Assembly (NCBI GenBank): GCA_016222815.1 | Contig: JACRQE010000004.1 | Location: 1-64,000, forward strand | Reading direction: 5' to 3' | From: Candidatus Uhrbacteria bacterium | GTDB taxonomy: Bacteria; Patescibacteriota; Patescibacteriia; 2-12-FULL-60-25 | Length of the DNA stretch: 64,000 nucleotides | In this document: positions 6,198 through 14,703 of the stretch, in pieces | Layout: the number at the start of each line of letters is the position of its first letter | How positions within the stretch are numbered: position 1 is the first letter of the stretch | Notes under the pieces: generated by a model | The model's input: only the letters and a program-made list of their open reading frames with translations | The model's database searches: none | What the model was told of the DNA's origin: nothing | Position numbers and translations under genes: made by a program

Positions 6198-7388
6198 TTA
6201 TGGGCTTGATATCGTTCCCCTTTTTATCTCGTCCGCCAGCTTCGTGTCCGAAATCTCGGCCAACCTGTCCAACCTCGTCTGCCTTTCTGTACCGGTCAAA
6301 AGAAACGGCTGGCTTTTTTCGATCTTGATCGGGAATAACTTCAGCTCACTCGCATTTTCCGCCACGTCCAAGCCGACCGCTAAACCGTAATTCGTCTCTT
6401 TGGACCAATCCTGGTCGAAAATGAAATTGCCCAGCGAATAGACGATGGGTTTACCGCGATAGACCTCGACCGATTCCATCCAGTGCGGATGCCCGCCGAT
6501 GACCGCTGAAGCTCCGCGCTCGATGAACCAATGCGCCAACGAGACCTGGCTTGTGGTCGGTTTGGCTTTGTACTCGTTTCCCCAATGCATGCACACGATT
6601 ACGAAGTCCGCTTGCCGCAAAGCTTTATCCAACACGCCTTCTGCCGTCTTCTTGTTCAGACGCACATCAGTGTCGTTGAACCCTATGAATGCGAATTTGC
6701 GCCCCGAACTCTCCAAGATTCCCATGGACGATGTCGCGTCCTGTCTGGTTTGATCGCCGAATGCGCCGATTCCCGCCTTAGCCAAGTGCTGCAGCGACTC
6801 CTCCGCCCCATCCCGGCCCTGGTCCAAGGTATGGTTATTGGCTTGGGACACGGCATCGAAACCGACATCCTTCAGCACCGGGAGTACCGCGGGATTGAAA
6901 GAAAAAACGATCGATTTGGTTGACGCATGTTTGGTCTTGTTGACCGGTCCCTCCAGGTTGCCGATCACCAGATCATACTCGCCCATGACGCCGTTCTTCA
7001 GGTTCCCGATACGCCGGAATGGATAATCGAATCCTCCTCCGGCTTTGGAACGCGTCGCCACTGTCCGGTCGAACATCATGTCGCCCACGAACAGGATCGT
7101 CGTGGTCGGACTCATCAACGAAATATTCCGCAGTCCGGCCTCCGGCAACGAGCCGGAATAGTTTTTCTGGATTTGAGCCTGGACATCCTCATACGGTTCC
7201 TCGACGGAATCGATTTTCTCGCTCGAACCGACCAGAGCCTGCTGTGGATAAACCAAAATCAGCATCCCCAGGCTTGCGCCGATGCTGATTGCCATTACGG
7301 CAGAAATTACCCCCAAAAATGACAACCGAATCACGCGGTACGAAGTACGATGTATGGAACTCGTTTTCTTTAAATGGCGCTTTGCCAT
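6198..7388 (-). CDS. CapA-family metallophosphoesterase-like protein (poly-gamma-glutamate/capsule type)
   Basis: About 396 residues. An N-terminal basic stretch and membrane anchor (VISAVMAISIGASLGMLILV) are followed by the CapA domain: LFVGDMMFDRTV, NLEGPV, NNHTLDQGRDG, VCMHWGNEY, GASAVIGGHPHWMES and IVYSLGNFIFDQ. These Asp/Asn/His motifs match the calcineurin-like metal site of CapA proteins. In Bacillus CapA works in poly-gamma-glutamate export; here the substrate is unknown and no capB/capC are present. ATG 7388 (MAKRHLKK) is chosen; it overlaps the upstream gene by 19 bases. Confidence 0.88.
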   Translation of the reverse strand: MAKRHLKKTSSIHRTSYRVIRLSFLGVISAVMAISIGASLGMLILVYPQQALVGSSEKIDSVEEPYEDVQAQIQKNYSGSLPEAGLRNISLMSPTTTILFVGDMMFDRTVATRSKAGGGFDYPFRRIGNLKNGVMGEYDLVIGNLEGPVNKTKHASTKSIVFSFNPAVLPVLKDVGFDAVSQANNHTLDQGRDGAEESLQHLAKAGIGAFGDQTRQDATSSMGILESSGRKFAFIGFNDTDVRLNKKTAEGVLDKALRQADFVIVCMHWGNEYKAKPTTSQVSLAHWFIERGASAVIGGHPHWMESVEVYRGKPIVYSLGNFIFDQDWSKETNYGLAVGLDVAENASELKLFPIKIEKSQPFLLTGTERQTRLDRLAEISDTKLADEIKRGTISSP

Positions 7389-7804
7389 AACTGTAATATC
7401 CACCAATACACAGCCGCCCAAGCCACGTATGTCATCAGCAGGTCGAGTGGGAACCAGACATCTTCGTTGATTCCGAAAAGTCCATGGCCTTCGATCGGCA
7501 TGACCACGCCGCCCATGAAAATAGTCACGACGAGTCCCCACTCCAAAACCGAAATGATGCCCAAGTCCGCGAATATCCCCAGGCTATACAAGAACAGGAA
7601 CAGCCCGCCGAAAGCCGCGGTCAGCAGCATATGGACCAGTACGCCCAGTACATGCGCCTCACGCCGCGTGATCTCCCGTCCGAAGACATGCGGCACATCC
7701 AGATCGCGCACGAAATTCCCGGCCCCCACGTACGGCGCCAGATGCGAAAGGAAGAGCATGATCGCGCCGGCGATTGCCCCGGCAGCCAAACCGAATGTGA
7801 ACAT
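7370..7804 (-). CDS. Four-helix membrane protein of unknown function
   Basis: 144 residues with four predicted membrane helices (about 2-22, 52-75, 78-104 and 118-140) and short loops containing HVFGREITRREAH and MPIEGHGLFGINEDVWFPLD. No family recognised with confidence. Its layout suggests a small integral protein acting with neighbours. It lies between the GerMN-like gene (2-bp gap) and capA (overlap), so the three form one operon. Confidence 0.8.
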   Translation of the reverse strand: MFTFGLAAGAIAGAIMLFLSHLAPYVGAGNFVRDLDVPHVFGREITRREAHVLGVLVHMLLTAAFGGLFLFLYSLGIFADLGIISVLEWGLVVTIFMGGVVMPIEGHGLFGINEDVWFPLDLLMTYVAWAAVYWWILQLWQSAI

Positions 7805-7806
7805 AT

Positions 7807-8769
7807 TTATGGTTGGAGAATGTCTTCCGTGCGTCCGTTGATGGAGATTATCGGTTTGATGCCATTATTATCGCCGATATTCGCCCAAGTCGTTTCTATT
7901 TGCGACCGAATATTCGTTACGCGACATGAACCGCCGACTCCGCGCTCCAAAGCTTCATCAAAATCCAAAATCGTCCGCCCATCCTGTTGGCCGAAGATTT
8001 CTGGCAAGCCCATGCCTTCTGGGATATTCGTAAAATAACCCTGTGACTTCTCCCACGGGGTCGGACCACGGAGGAGCTCGTTCATGGTTATCGTCCAATT
8101 CGCAGGACCTCCAGCTACGACTTTATGTTTGACCGGATAAACCTTTGAGCAATCAAGCATGCTCGGATCCTTTTTCGTGTTGCCCCAGTAAACCGTCACT
8201 TCTTGCGTTGAGGTCGCAAGTGTCACCGGGATCACGACGACGTGGATCGGCATTCCGTCCTTGGCCGAAGCCTCAAAAATATTCAGGGTGCCAGTGGCCA
8301 AGCTCGGCGTCCGATTGAAGAATCCTGTTACCTTGAAAGGACCTGGGATTCCGGCGTCAGGGCTATTCACGTAAGCGTTTCCTCTGGCTATTTCCAAATC
8401 ATCGGACTGTACGACTGACCACGAAATCATATTCTCGAATGCAGTGCTCGTGCCATGGAAAAAGAAACCGTTCATCAATAAACCTTCTTCAGCCCCGAGA
8501 TCATCCCAAACCACGCTCGTCACCCCGTCAGTACTTTTATACTCCCGCACCACAGGAACCGGTATCGGCCTATTCCCGACGTCGATCTTCAACGGCTCAT
8601 CTGTCTTTACCGGTGCTTTTTGTTCTTCGGTTCCTGTTTGCGTCTTTTCCTCGATTGCCGGCGCCCTGCTCCACATCCACTGGTTCCGTAAATTGATGGC
8701 GATCGCCAAACTCGCCGCCACTCCGAGGATGGCAAGCAAAAAGATGATGGGCGTGAATCGTTGGTTCAT
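7807..8769 (-). CDS. Membrane-anchored Gmad2/GerMN-domain protein
   Basis: 320 residues. An N-terminal membrane segment (FTPIIFLLAILGVAASLAIA) precedes a Pro/Glu linker. An Ig-like Gmad2 domain follows, about residues 95-195 (GFFFHGTSTAFENMISWSVV, GNAYVNSPDAGIPGPFKVTG), then a GerMN domain, about 205-320 (VTVYWGNTKKDPSMLDCSKV, MNELLRGPTPWEKSQGYFTN, ILDFDEALERGVGGSCRVTN). Both domains are known from spore-germination and cell-surface lipoproteins such as GerM. In non-sporing bacteria they occur in envelope proteins of unclear function, so no sporulation role is implied. The next upstream gene ends 2 bases away. Confidence 0.88.
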   Translation of the reverse strand: MNQRFTPIIFLLAILGVAASLAIAINLRNQWMWSRAPAIEEKTQTGTEEQKAPVKTDEPLKIDVGNRPIPVPVVREYKSTDGVTSVVWDDLGAEEGLLMNGFFFHGTSTAFENMISWSVVQSDDLEIARGNAYVNSPDAGIPGPFKVTGFFNRTPSLATGTLNIFEASAKDGMPIHVVVIPVTLATSTQEVTVYWGNTKKDPSMLDCSKVYPVKHKVVAGGPANWTITMNELLRGPTPWEKSQGYFTNIPEGMGLPEIFGQQDGRTILDFDEALERGVGGSCRVTNIRSQIETTWANIGDNNGIKPIISINGRTEDILQP

Positions 8770-8770
8770 A

Positions 8771-9013
8771 TTATTTTTTCGTCGGTGGGGAACTTATCAG
8801 CATATAATTCTCGGATGTTGCCGTTCCGCCTTCCACGGTCACAGCTTCATCGGCCGACAGGCTCGGCACGCCCAACCCCATACTTGTCGGTACGGATAAC
8901 GTAGCACGAGGCACGCCTGCATCTTCCGTCGGTTTCCAACTGAACCATGCGGCGCCAACAAATAACATCGCCGCTACAAAAGCGATGACCGCGAATATTT
9001 TCCAGCTATTCAT
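8771..9013 (-). CDS. Small membrane-anchored secreted protein (80 aa)
   Basis: An N-terminal signal anchor (IFAVIAFVAAMLFVGAAWFS) is followed by a short Thr/Ser/Val-rich extracytoplasmic tail without cysteines. No family recognised. It directly precedes the GerMN-type gene with a 1-bp gap, so the two are probably expressed together. Confidence 0.7.
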   Translation of the reverse strand: MNSWKIFAVIAFVAAMLFVGAAWFSWKPTEDAGVPRATLSVPTSMGLGVPSLSADEAVTVEGGTATSENYMLISSPPTKK

Positions 9014-9070
9014 GCAACCAGAGTAGCTTAAAACGCGCTTTTTTGGAAGGCGTCACACATCTCCCGTTTA

Positions 9071-9128
9071 TCGTCCTGAACGAAGTCGAAGTATCTTTAA
9101 TAAGGGTCTTTCGACAAGTTCAAGACGA
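9071..9128. repeat. Family-2 palindromic repeat, copy C
   Basis: Left arm CGTCCTGAACGAAGTCGAAG; right arm TCTTTCGACAAGTTCAAGACGA, its inverted copy, about 20 bases later. It fills the gap between the 80-aa gene and the end of the cyclophilin gene. Confidence 0.75.
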
Positions 9129-9141
9129 CAAAAATCTAAAT

Positions 9142-9903
9142 TTATTTGGTCTTCTCGATCGTAGCCGCGATGATCTTGTCCCCAACCTCAATTTTGTTCA
9201 CGATATCCATGCCCTTTACCACATTGCCGAAAACCGAAAATTGCTTCGGCAAGGTCTGGCTGTCTTCTTTCATGATGAAGAATTGCGAACCGTTGGTGCC
9301 GGGACGCATCGTGTTGGCCATAGCCACCGTCCCCTGTTTGTAATAATCGATGTTCACCGGATCGTCTTCGAACATGTAGCCGGGACCGCCCGTACCCCAG
9401 AAGGCTTGCGGTACGTTCGGATCCTTGGTCTGCGGATCACCGGCCTGGACCACGAACCCTGGCTCCACGCGGTGGAAGATTATCCCGTCGTAGAACTTAT
9501 GCTCCACCAGATACGCGAAGTTCGATGCCGCGCGCGGCCCCTCTTTGCCGAGGAGCTCGAACACGATCTCTCCTTTTGTGGTTTTGAGATGGACGTACTT
9601 ATCCGTAATCTCCGCCGTCGGTTTGATTCCCGGGAACGCCAGCTTCTCAGGCGCTTGCGGTGCGGTCGTGGTTGTTTGTTCCATAGTTGTTTGGGTTGGT
9701 GTAGCGGTCATTGTCTGTTGGGCTTCAGGTTGCGCCGGAGTTTGTTCCGATGATGCCTGCGGCGGAGTCAATCCGGCATCAGAGGCGGAACTTTGCTGGT
9801 TTTGGTATTTGTCGAGTGACACGGGCGAATCCGAAGGCTTGCAACCCTGACCCATCGCGGTCAAAGAAGCCGCAGCAATCAATAGTATATGTATTTTTTT
9901 CAT
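9142..9903 (-). CDS. Peptidyl-prolyl cis-trans isomerase, cyclophilin-type lipoprotein
   Basis: 253 residues. A lipoprotein signal (MKKIHILLIAAASLTAMGQG followed by Cys) predicts lipidation at Cys21. A Gln/Thr/Pro-rich linker (about 25-90) precedes a cyclophilin domain (about 100-253) with the family motifs FYDGIIFHRVEPGFVVQAGD, GPGYMFEDD, GTVAMANTMRPGTNGSQFFI and FSVFGNVVKGMDIVNKIE. It would assist folding of secreted proteins at the outer face of the membrane. His/Arg/Gln/Phe active-site positions are visible. A family-2 repeat lies on each side of the gene (9071 and 9953). Confidence 0.93.
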   Translation of the reverse strand: MKKIHILLIAAASLTAMGQGCKPSDSPVSLDKYQNQQSSASDAGLTPPQASSEQTPAQPEAQQTMTATPTQTTMEQTTTTAPQAPEKLAFPGIKPTAEITDKYVHLKTTKGEIVFELLGKEGPRAASNFAYLVEHKFYDGIIFHRVEPGFVVQAGDPQTKDPNVPQAFWGTGGPGYMFEDDPVNIDYYKQGTVAMANTMRPGTNGSQFFIMKEDSQTLPKQFSVFGNVVKGMDIVNKIEVGDKIIAATIEKTK

Positions 9904-9952
9904 AGCTCGGACATTTTAGCAGAACTCCTTATGAATACAAATGTACTGCAGT

Positions 9953-9990
9953 TATCCTGAGCGAAGCGGAGCGCAGTCGAAAGACCTCCG
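9953..9990. repeat. Family-2 repeat, copy D (half element)
   Basis: ATCCTGAGCGAAGCGGAGCG then CAGTCGAAAGACC, matching one arm of the repeat. It lies right after the metK stop codon. Confidence 0.65.
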
Positions 9991-9991
9991 T

Positions 9992-10981
9992 TTACATCTC
10001 CCACGGCAATCCTCCCTGCCCGGCGAATCCCCAACGCGCCGCATCGCTGTTCAGTCCCGGCCTCCACCACTCTTTGGCCACGCGCCGCAAATCAAGCTCG
10101 CGCAAATCCATTTGTGATGTCAGATCCCGTCCCTGACCGTCACGTGCCGTGACTTTCGTCGGTATTTTTTCTCCTGGCATGTAGACCGCACTGACCAAAG
10201 CGGCTTTGGCTCCGGCTTTCACCAGCTTGCGCGCCGCGGCGCGGACCAACCACGCCCCGGCTTTGGTCGGGTGGTGGATATCCCTTCCGATGCCCGCATC
10301 CACGGAGGGCAGTGGCTGGCCATAAGCCGCGAAATGTTTGCCCGAACCTCCGCAAGCATGGACCAAACTCCGCGCTTCATGCGGGCCCAGCTCATTTACT
10401 TTGACCCTCAAACCCATAGCCAGACCATCAGCCAGTCCGAGCAGTTGTTCCCGCGCCGTCTCCAACGGAAAATTCCCATGTTCGATCAGCATGTGCATCG
10501 AATCCGGCTCCGAGCCGTCTGCCGATACTTCAACTTCGCCGTCTGCGCCCATCCAATACCATGCTTCATCGCTTTGCCGCTTGTCCTCCAAAGCCTTTGC
10601 GACGCGCAATGATGTCGCTAAAGTCTTAGGCAGCATCTCCGGCGTCTCATCCGTGGCATATCCCGTAACCGTGACCGGCAAATCCAATCCGTTCAGCATC
10701 CTTTCGGTCTGCTGCGGCGAAACCGCTTCTAATGCCACGAAGGGTTCCATCTCCGCGACCAACCCAAGTCCTCCAAGAGTCCTCTGGATAAGCCCGGCCA
10801 CATCGAAATCCGCCAAACTCCGCACGTCGCCGCACACGAAAATCGCCCCACGTCCGCCGGTCACATGAACTTGCATCCGGGTCTCGGGGTCGCGTTTCAG
10901 GTATTCGTCCACGATAGCCTCGGCCACCAAATCGCAGGCTTTATCCGGATGTCCCGGCAGTTTTGTCCTAGCTGATCTCAT
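9992..10981 (-). CDS. metK: Reduced S-adenosylmethionine synthetase-like protein
   Basis: 329 residues against about 380-400 for usual MetK. Conserved parts are GHPDKACDLVAEAIVDEYL with the catalytic His, the FVCGDVRS strand, GYATDETPEMLP, KVTARDGQG-like motifs and a late HPTKAGAWLVRAAARKLVKA. The usual GAGDQG motif before GYATDETPE is absent, and GGGAFSGKD is reduced to a GIGRD-like string. Known MetK makes SAM from methionine and ATP. This could be a divergent active enzyme of a reduced genome or a related protein that has lost activity. SAM is needed by the methyltransferase-like protein encoded next door. Confidence 0.8.
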   Translation of the reverse strand: MRSARTKLPGHPDKACDLVAEAIVDEYLKRDPETRMQVHVTGGRGAIFVCGDVRSLADFDVAGLIQRTLGGLGLVAEMEPFVALEAVSPQQTERMLNGLDLPVTVTGYATDETPEMLPKTLATSLRVAKALEDKRQSDEAWYWMGADGEVEVSADGSEPDSMHMLIEHGNFPLETAREQLLGLADGLAMGLRVKVNELGPHEARSLVHACGGSGKHFAAYGQPLPSVDAGIGRDIHHPTKAGAWLVRAAARKLVKAGAKAALVSAVYMPGEKIPTKVTARDGQGRDLTSQMDLRELDLRRVAKEWWRPGLNSDAARWGFAGQGGLPWEM

Positions 10982-11012
10982 GGCCCCACCCTAGCAGGCT
11001 GGCCCTTGTTTT

Positions 11013-12449
11013 TCAAGGCTTTCGGCCGCCCGCGAACCTGATTAGCGGCTTTGGATAGCGGATGAAAGTCACGCCGAATTGGCCCTTGAAACGGCTGAAT
11101 CCGCGCCAAGACCAGGGATCTCCCCAGCTCCAGAACAGGTCGAAATCCGCAAACCGTAAACTCCTGCTCAAACAGCGCCCAAACCAGGCGTCAACTAAAC
11201 CAACACCGACCGATGTCCGCTTGGTTTCCGGCAACATGAACGAAGCGATATGCACCGATTGGTTGGCTTCCGGGATATCGAGCGCCGCCAATCCCGCAAT
11301 CAAGTTTCCTACTTCGCCGAACGCGCCAAAAAAAACCATGCGCTCGCCGTGCCGCTTAATCTTTTTCTCCACCAATCTGGCTTGGAATGTTTTAAGTTCG
11401 ATTTTCACCGACGGCGAACGATAAGCTTCTAAAAATTCCCGGCCCGTTATCTCATGGATATCCATCCCCTCTTTCAACCACCGCTCCCGATGGCGCTGCG
11501 CGTGCGCGGTCCAACTCGCCCAATACGGATCCGTCTCCCGTAAATCCGCGAACCCGGTCACGTTCGGATTCATCTGGATCCACGACCGATGCCAGCCGTT
11601 CGGCTTGTCCGTCCGCGTTATCGGTTGCCAAATCACCAGGCGCCGCGGTCCGTGCGGATCTATCTGCGGTTCGATATCGCTTGTGTAACCTTCGAAGTTG
11701 AACGGACCATGCTTCCATCGCGTCCCCGCACAGCCGGCGTTCCCGGATGTTCCGACCATCTTCTCGCTTCCGCACTCGCGCTCCAAAAAATCTCTTACTC
11801 CCCGATATGGCACATAACCATCAGGCAGAGCTTCTCCGACCCGACCGCGGCCGAAATGTCTGTAGAGCGCCAAACCGTTGTACAGATACTTCCACGAACC
11901 ATGTCGCGACAACGAGACGTCAAACAGCGCCAGTTCTTCTGGTTCGCGGTAATAATTCACGATGACATGTCCGTCGCGCTCCAGCTTCTCAGCGATCTTC
12001 TGCACGAAACCCGAATCGCGGATGATTTTCGCCGTGTGCCCGGCCACAAACAAATCCCAAATTATCAAATCGAACTTTGAATCCAACCGCGGCAAAATCT
12101 CAGCCGCATCACCGAGCAAAATTTCGGGTTTGCAGTCAGCCGGATACATCTTCAACCGTTTCGCAATCCCGACCATCACCGGATCGATCTCGACGACCGT
12201 GATCCGACTCTTGGGGAATCGTTTATGCAGTGGTCCGAGGCACCCGCCAGCGCCTAAACCCAAAACCAAAATTTTTTTGATGCCGTTCATCGGCACTCGC
12301 CGAACCGCCTTCTTCCACATCTTGGTGATGTATTCGCCGCTCTGCAGGATTCCACCCGCCGATACATCCCACGAACCGAAAAGTCTACGGCACTCGATCT
12401 TGCCGTTGAACTCCGATTCGACGCCGAACGCCTCGTGGAACCAGCTCAT
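11013..12449 (-). CDS. Spermidine-synthase-like methyltransferase domain fused to an acyltransferase-like domain
   Basis: About 478 residues. Residues about 5-215 look like a polyamine-synthase/SAM-dependent Rossmann domain: ILQSGEYITKMWKKAV, VLVLGLGAGGCLGPL, TVVEIDPVMVGIAKRLKMYP, LLGDAAEIL and FDLIIWDLFV. A middle linker with several Cys/Trp follows. Residues about 290-478 resemble a GNAT/FemAB-like fold (RHRERWLKEGMDIHEITGRE, MVFFGAFGEVGNLIAGLAAL), by secondary-structure feel only. The start at 12449 lies one base after the uvrD stop. No substrate can be named, and neither activity is certain. Confidence 0.65.
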   Translation of the reverse strand: MSWFHEAFGVESEFNGKIECRRLFGSWDVSAGGILQSGEYITKMWKKAVRRVPMNGIKKILVLGLGAGGCLGPLHKRFPKSRITVVEIDPVMVGIAKRLKMYPADCKPEILLGDAAEILPRLDSKFDLIIWDLFVAGHTAKIIRDSGFVQKIAEKLERDGHVIVNYYREPEELALFDVSLSRHGSWKYLYNGLALYRHFGRGRVGEALPDGYVPYRGVRDFLERECGSEKMVGTSGNAGCAGTRWKHGPFNFEGYTSDIEPQIDPHGPRRLVIWQPITRTDKPNGWHRSWIQMNPNVTGFADLRETDPYWASWTAHAQRHRERWLKEGMDIHEITGREFLEAYRSPSVKIELKTFQARLVEKKIKRHGERMVFFGAFGEVGNLIAGLAALDIPEANQSVHIASFMLPETKRTSVGVGLVDAWFGRCLSRSLRFADFDLFWSWGDPWSWRGFSRFKGQFGVTFIRYPKPLIRFAGGRKP

Positions 12450-12450
12450 A

Positions 12451-14616
12451 CTACAGCTCATCCACATCGCGCAAGAATGATTTCGGTTTCGGCTTGTCGT
12501 TCGTCAAATTCGATTTCCAGACCGTCTGACTTCCGCCTGGTTTGAAGTTCCCGTCTCCCCCAATCTCAATCGCCGGTTCGTCATATCCATCGTCCCAACT
12601 CCAACCATCATGACTTTTGGCATTTGACATCTGACTTCTGCCATAATTGCCCGCTTCCCTCAATTCCATGAATTCAAGCAACCTTGGCGAGAGTTCCTCG
12701 ATGAACAGCGACGGTTGGTTCAAAGTCAGCGTATCGAAACCCGATGTCAGCGGATATGCGAGGAAGAGTCGACTGCGCGCCCGCGTCACCGCCACATAGA
12801 ACAACCTCCGCTCTTCTTCCAATCCGCCTTCTTCGGACATCGCTCTCCGGTTCGGGAATGCCGAATCCGCCAAGTGGATGATGAACACCGTGTCCCACTC
12901 CAACCCTTTAGCCTGATGGATGGTCGAGAGGATGAGCCGCTCATCGTCGCGCTTCCCGGATTTTTCACGACCAGCCACGACTTCGTCATACAGCGCGATG
13001 TCCGAGAGGAACGTCGTGGCGTCGTGATAGTTCTCGGCGAACAAGACGAGCTGTTCCACATCTTCGAGACGGTCGCGCCAATCCGGATATTCGCGTTCCA
13101 AGTAATCATGATACGAAGAATCAAGTACGGCCTTAAGCATGAGCGATGGCGTAGGTGCGTGTTGTAGAACCTCGCGTTCCACCTGTTCGAAGTCGTTCCA
13201 ACCGATGGCCGCCTTGGTCGAGAGCAAACCGGCTACATCCGCATCCAGGATTTTCTTCAGGTCATCCGCGCCTTTGACTTTGGAGATAATTTTTGAAGCC
13301 GTGGTCGCGCCGATGCCGGTCTGGAGGTTCAACACGCGCAACCACGCCGCCTCGTCCTGCGGGTTATGCGCCACGCGGACATAGGCCAAAGCGTCTTTGA
13401 TATGGGCACGCTCGAAGAACTTCATGCCGCCGCGGTACTCGTACGGCACGTCGCGCCGCATGAGTTCGAATTCCAATGCCTGCGAATGCGCGGATGAACG
13501 GAACAACACGGCCATGTTGCCAAGTGCCGTGCCTTTAGACCGGAGCTCAAACACTTGCTCGGCCACGAACTGCGCTTCCTGCCGCGCCGAAGCCGCCGAG
13601 ACCATGATCGGTTTCCGCCCTTTGTCGCGCACGGCCACAAGATCCTTCTGGAACTGTCCGGCGTTGTGCGCCAATGATTCATTCGCCAAATCCAAAATCT
13701 CCGGAGCCGACCGGTAGTTGGTCAGCAGTTTGAATATCTTGCATCCCGGCCACTCGGTCGGGAAACTCAAGATATTGCGCACGTCAGCGCCGCGGAAAGC
13801 ATAGATGGACTGCGCATCATCCCCCACTACCATCACGTTGCGATGGCTATGCGCCAAACCATGGACCAGTGCGGCTTGGATGGCATTCGTATCCTGATAT
13901 TCGTCCACCAAAATATATTTGAACTGCGCCGCCAGCCTGCGTCCGATATCCGGATCGTCCACGAGCGCAAGCCAGTTCGCGAGCAGATCATCAAAGTCCA
14001 TGGCGTTCGCCGCTTTCTTGCGCCGCGTATACTCCTCGCCGATTTCTTTCACCTCGCCGGCGAACGGCACAAAATTCGGATGTTTGAACTCCAGCGCGTC
14101 CTCGACCTGTGTCAGTGTGTTGCGGCAAAAGGAGAGCACGTTCTGCACCACGGCCGCGGTCGGGAACCGGCGCGCTTTCGGATCTATCTTCATTTCTTTC
14201 ATCACGGCCTTAATCAAACTCGCCGCATCCTCCTGGTCCAGGATGGTGAAGCTTGGCGAATAACCCAAACTACTCGCATACGAGCGCAAGATGCGGTTAG
14301 CCGTCGAATGGAATGTCCCGCCCCAGATGCCGCGTTCTTCCTGCCCGATGAGCAGGGCCACACGCTGCAGCATCTCGCGCGCTGCTTTGTTGGTGAAGGT
14401 CAACAAAAGAATCGAAGCAGGATCCACGCCTTGTTCCAAAAGATAAGCCACACGATAAGTCACAACCCGCGTCTTGCCCGATCCCGCACCAGCCAAAACC
14501 AAACACGGCCCGTCACCCTGCATGACCGGTTCGATCTGCTCCTGGTTCAATTCAGCCAGATATTCGATTTTCCTGCCCGCCGAACGACCTCCGCCGCTCA
14601 AGATGAATTCCGACAT
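12451..14616 (-). CDS. uvrD: UvrD/PcrA-type ATP-dependent DNA helicase
   Basis: 721 residues, superfamily 1A. Q-motif LNQEQIEPV, Walker A LAGAGSGKTRVVTYR, motif Ia LTFTNKAAREM, Walker B ILVDEYQDTNAIQ, motif III VVGDDAQSIYAFRGAD, motif IV NYRSAPEIL, motif V STIHQAKGLEWDTVFI and motif VI FYVAVTRARSRLFL are all present. It unwinds DNA 3' to 5' in excision and mismatch repair. The C-terminal tail (about 660-721) is low complexity. Part of it (GRSQMSNAKSHD) is encoded by CAGAAGTCAGATGTCAAATG, a string of the type often seen as intergenic repeats. One gene downstream overlaps its end closely. Confidence 0.95.
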   Translation of the reverse strand: MSEFILSGGGRSAGRKIEYLAELNQEQIEPVMQGDGPCLVLAGAGSGKTRVVTYRVAYLLEQGVDPASILLLTFTNKAAREMLQRVALLIGQEERGIWGGTFHSTANRILRSYASSLGYSPSFTILDQEDAASLIKAVMKEMKIDPKARRFPTAAVVQNVLSFCRNTLTQVEDALEFKHPNFVPFAGEVKEIGEEYTRRKKAANAMDFDDLLANWLALVDDPDIGRRLAAQFKYILVDEYQDTNAIQAALVHGLAHSHRNVMVVGDDAQSIYAFRGADVRNILSFPTEWPGCKIFKLLTNYRSAPEILDLANESLAHNAGQFQKDLVAVRDKGRKPIMVSAASARQEAQFVAEQVFELRSKGTALGNMAVLFRSSAHSQALEFELMRRDVPYEYRGGMKFFERAHIKDALAYVRVAHNPQDEAAWLRVLNLQTGIGATTASKIISKVKGADDLKKILDADVAGLLSTKAAIGWNDFEQVEREVLQHAPTPSLMLKAVLDSSYHDYLEREYPDWRDRLEDVEQLVLFAENYHDATTFLSDIALYDEVVAGREKSGKRDDERLILSTIHQAKGLEWDTVFIIHLADSAFPNRRAMSEEGGLEEERRLFYVAVTRARSRLFLAYPLTSGFDTLTLNQPSLFIEELSPRLLEFMELREAGNYGRSQMSNAKSHDGWSWDDGYDEPAIEIGGDGNFKPGGSQTVWKSNLTNDKPKPKSFLRDVDEL

Positions 14617-14648
14617 GCCGCCATCTTAGCCCAGGTACGTGGATTATT

Positions 14649-14676
14649 GTAGGGGCACGGTGTGCCGTGCCCCTAC
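14649..14676. repeat. GTAGGGGC-family palindrome, copy 3
   Basis: Perfect 28-bp element: GTAGGGGCACGG, 4-base loop, CCGTGCCCCTAC. It lies between the divergent uvrD and DUF4349 genes and overlaps the probable promoter region. Confidence 0.85.
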
Positions 14677-14703
14677 CCGCGATTTCTGCTATCCTATCCC
14701 CAT

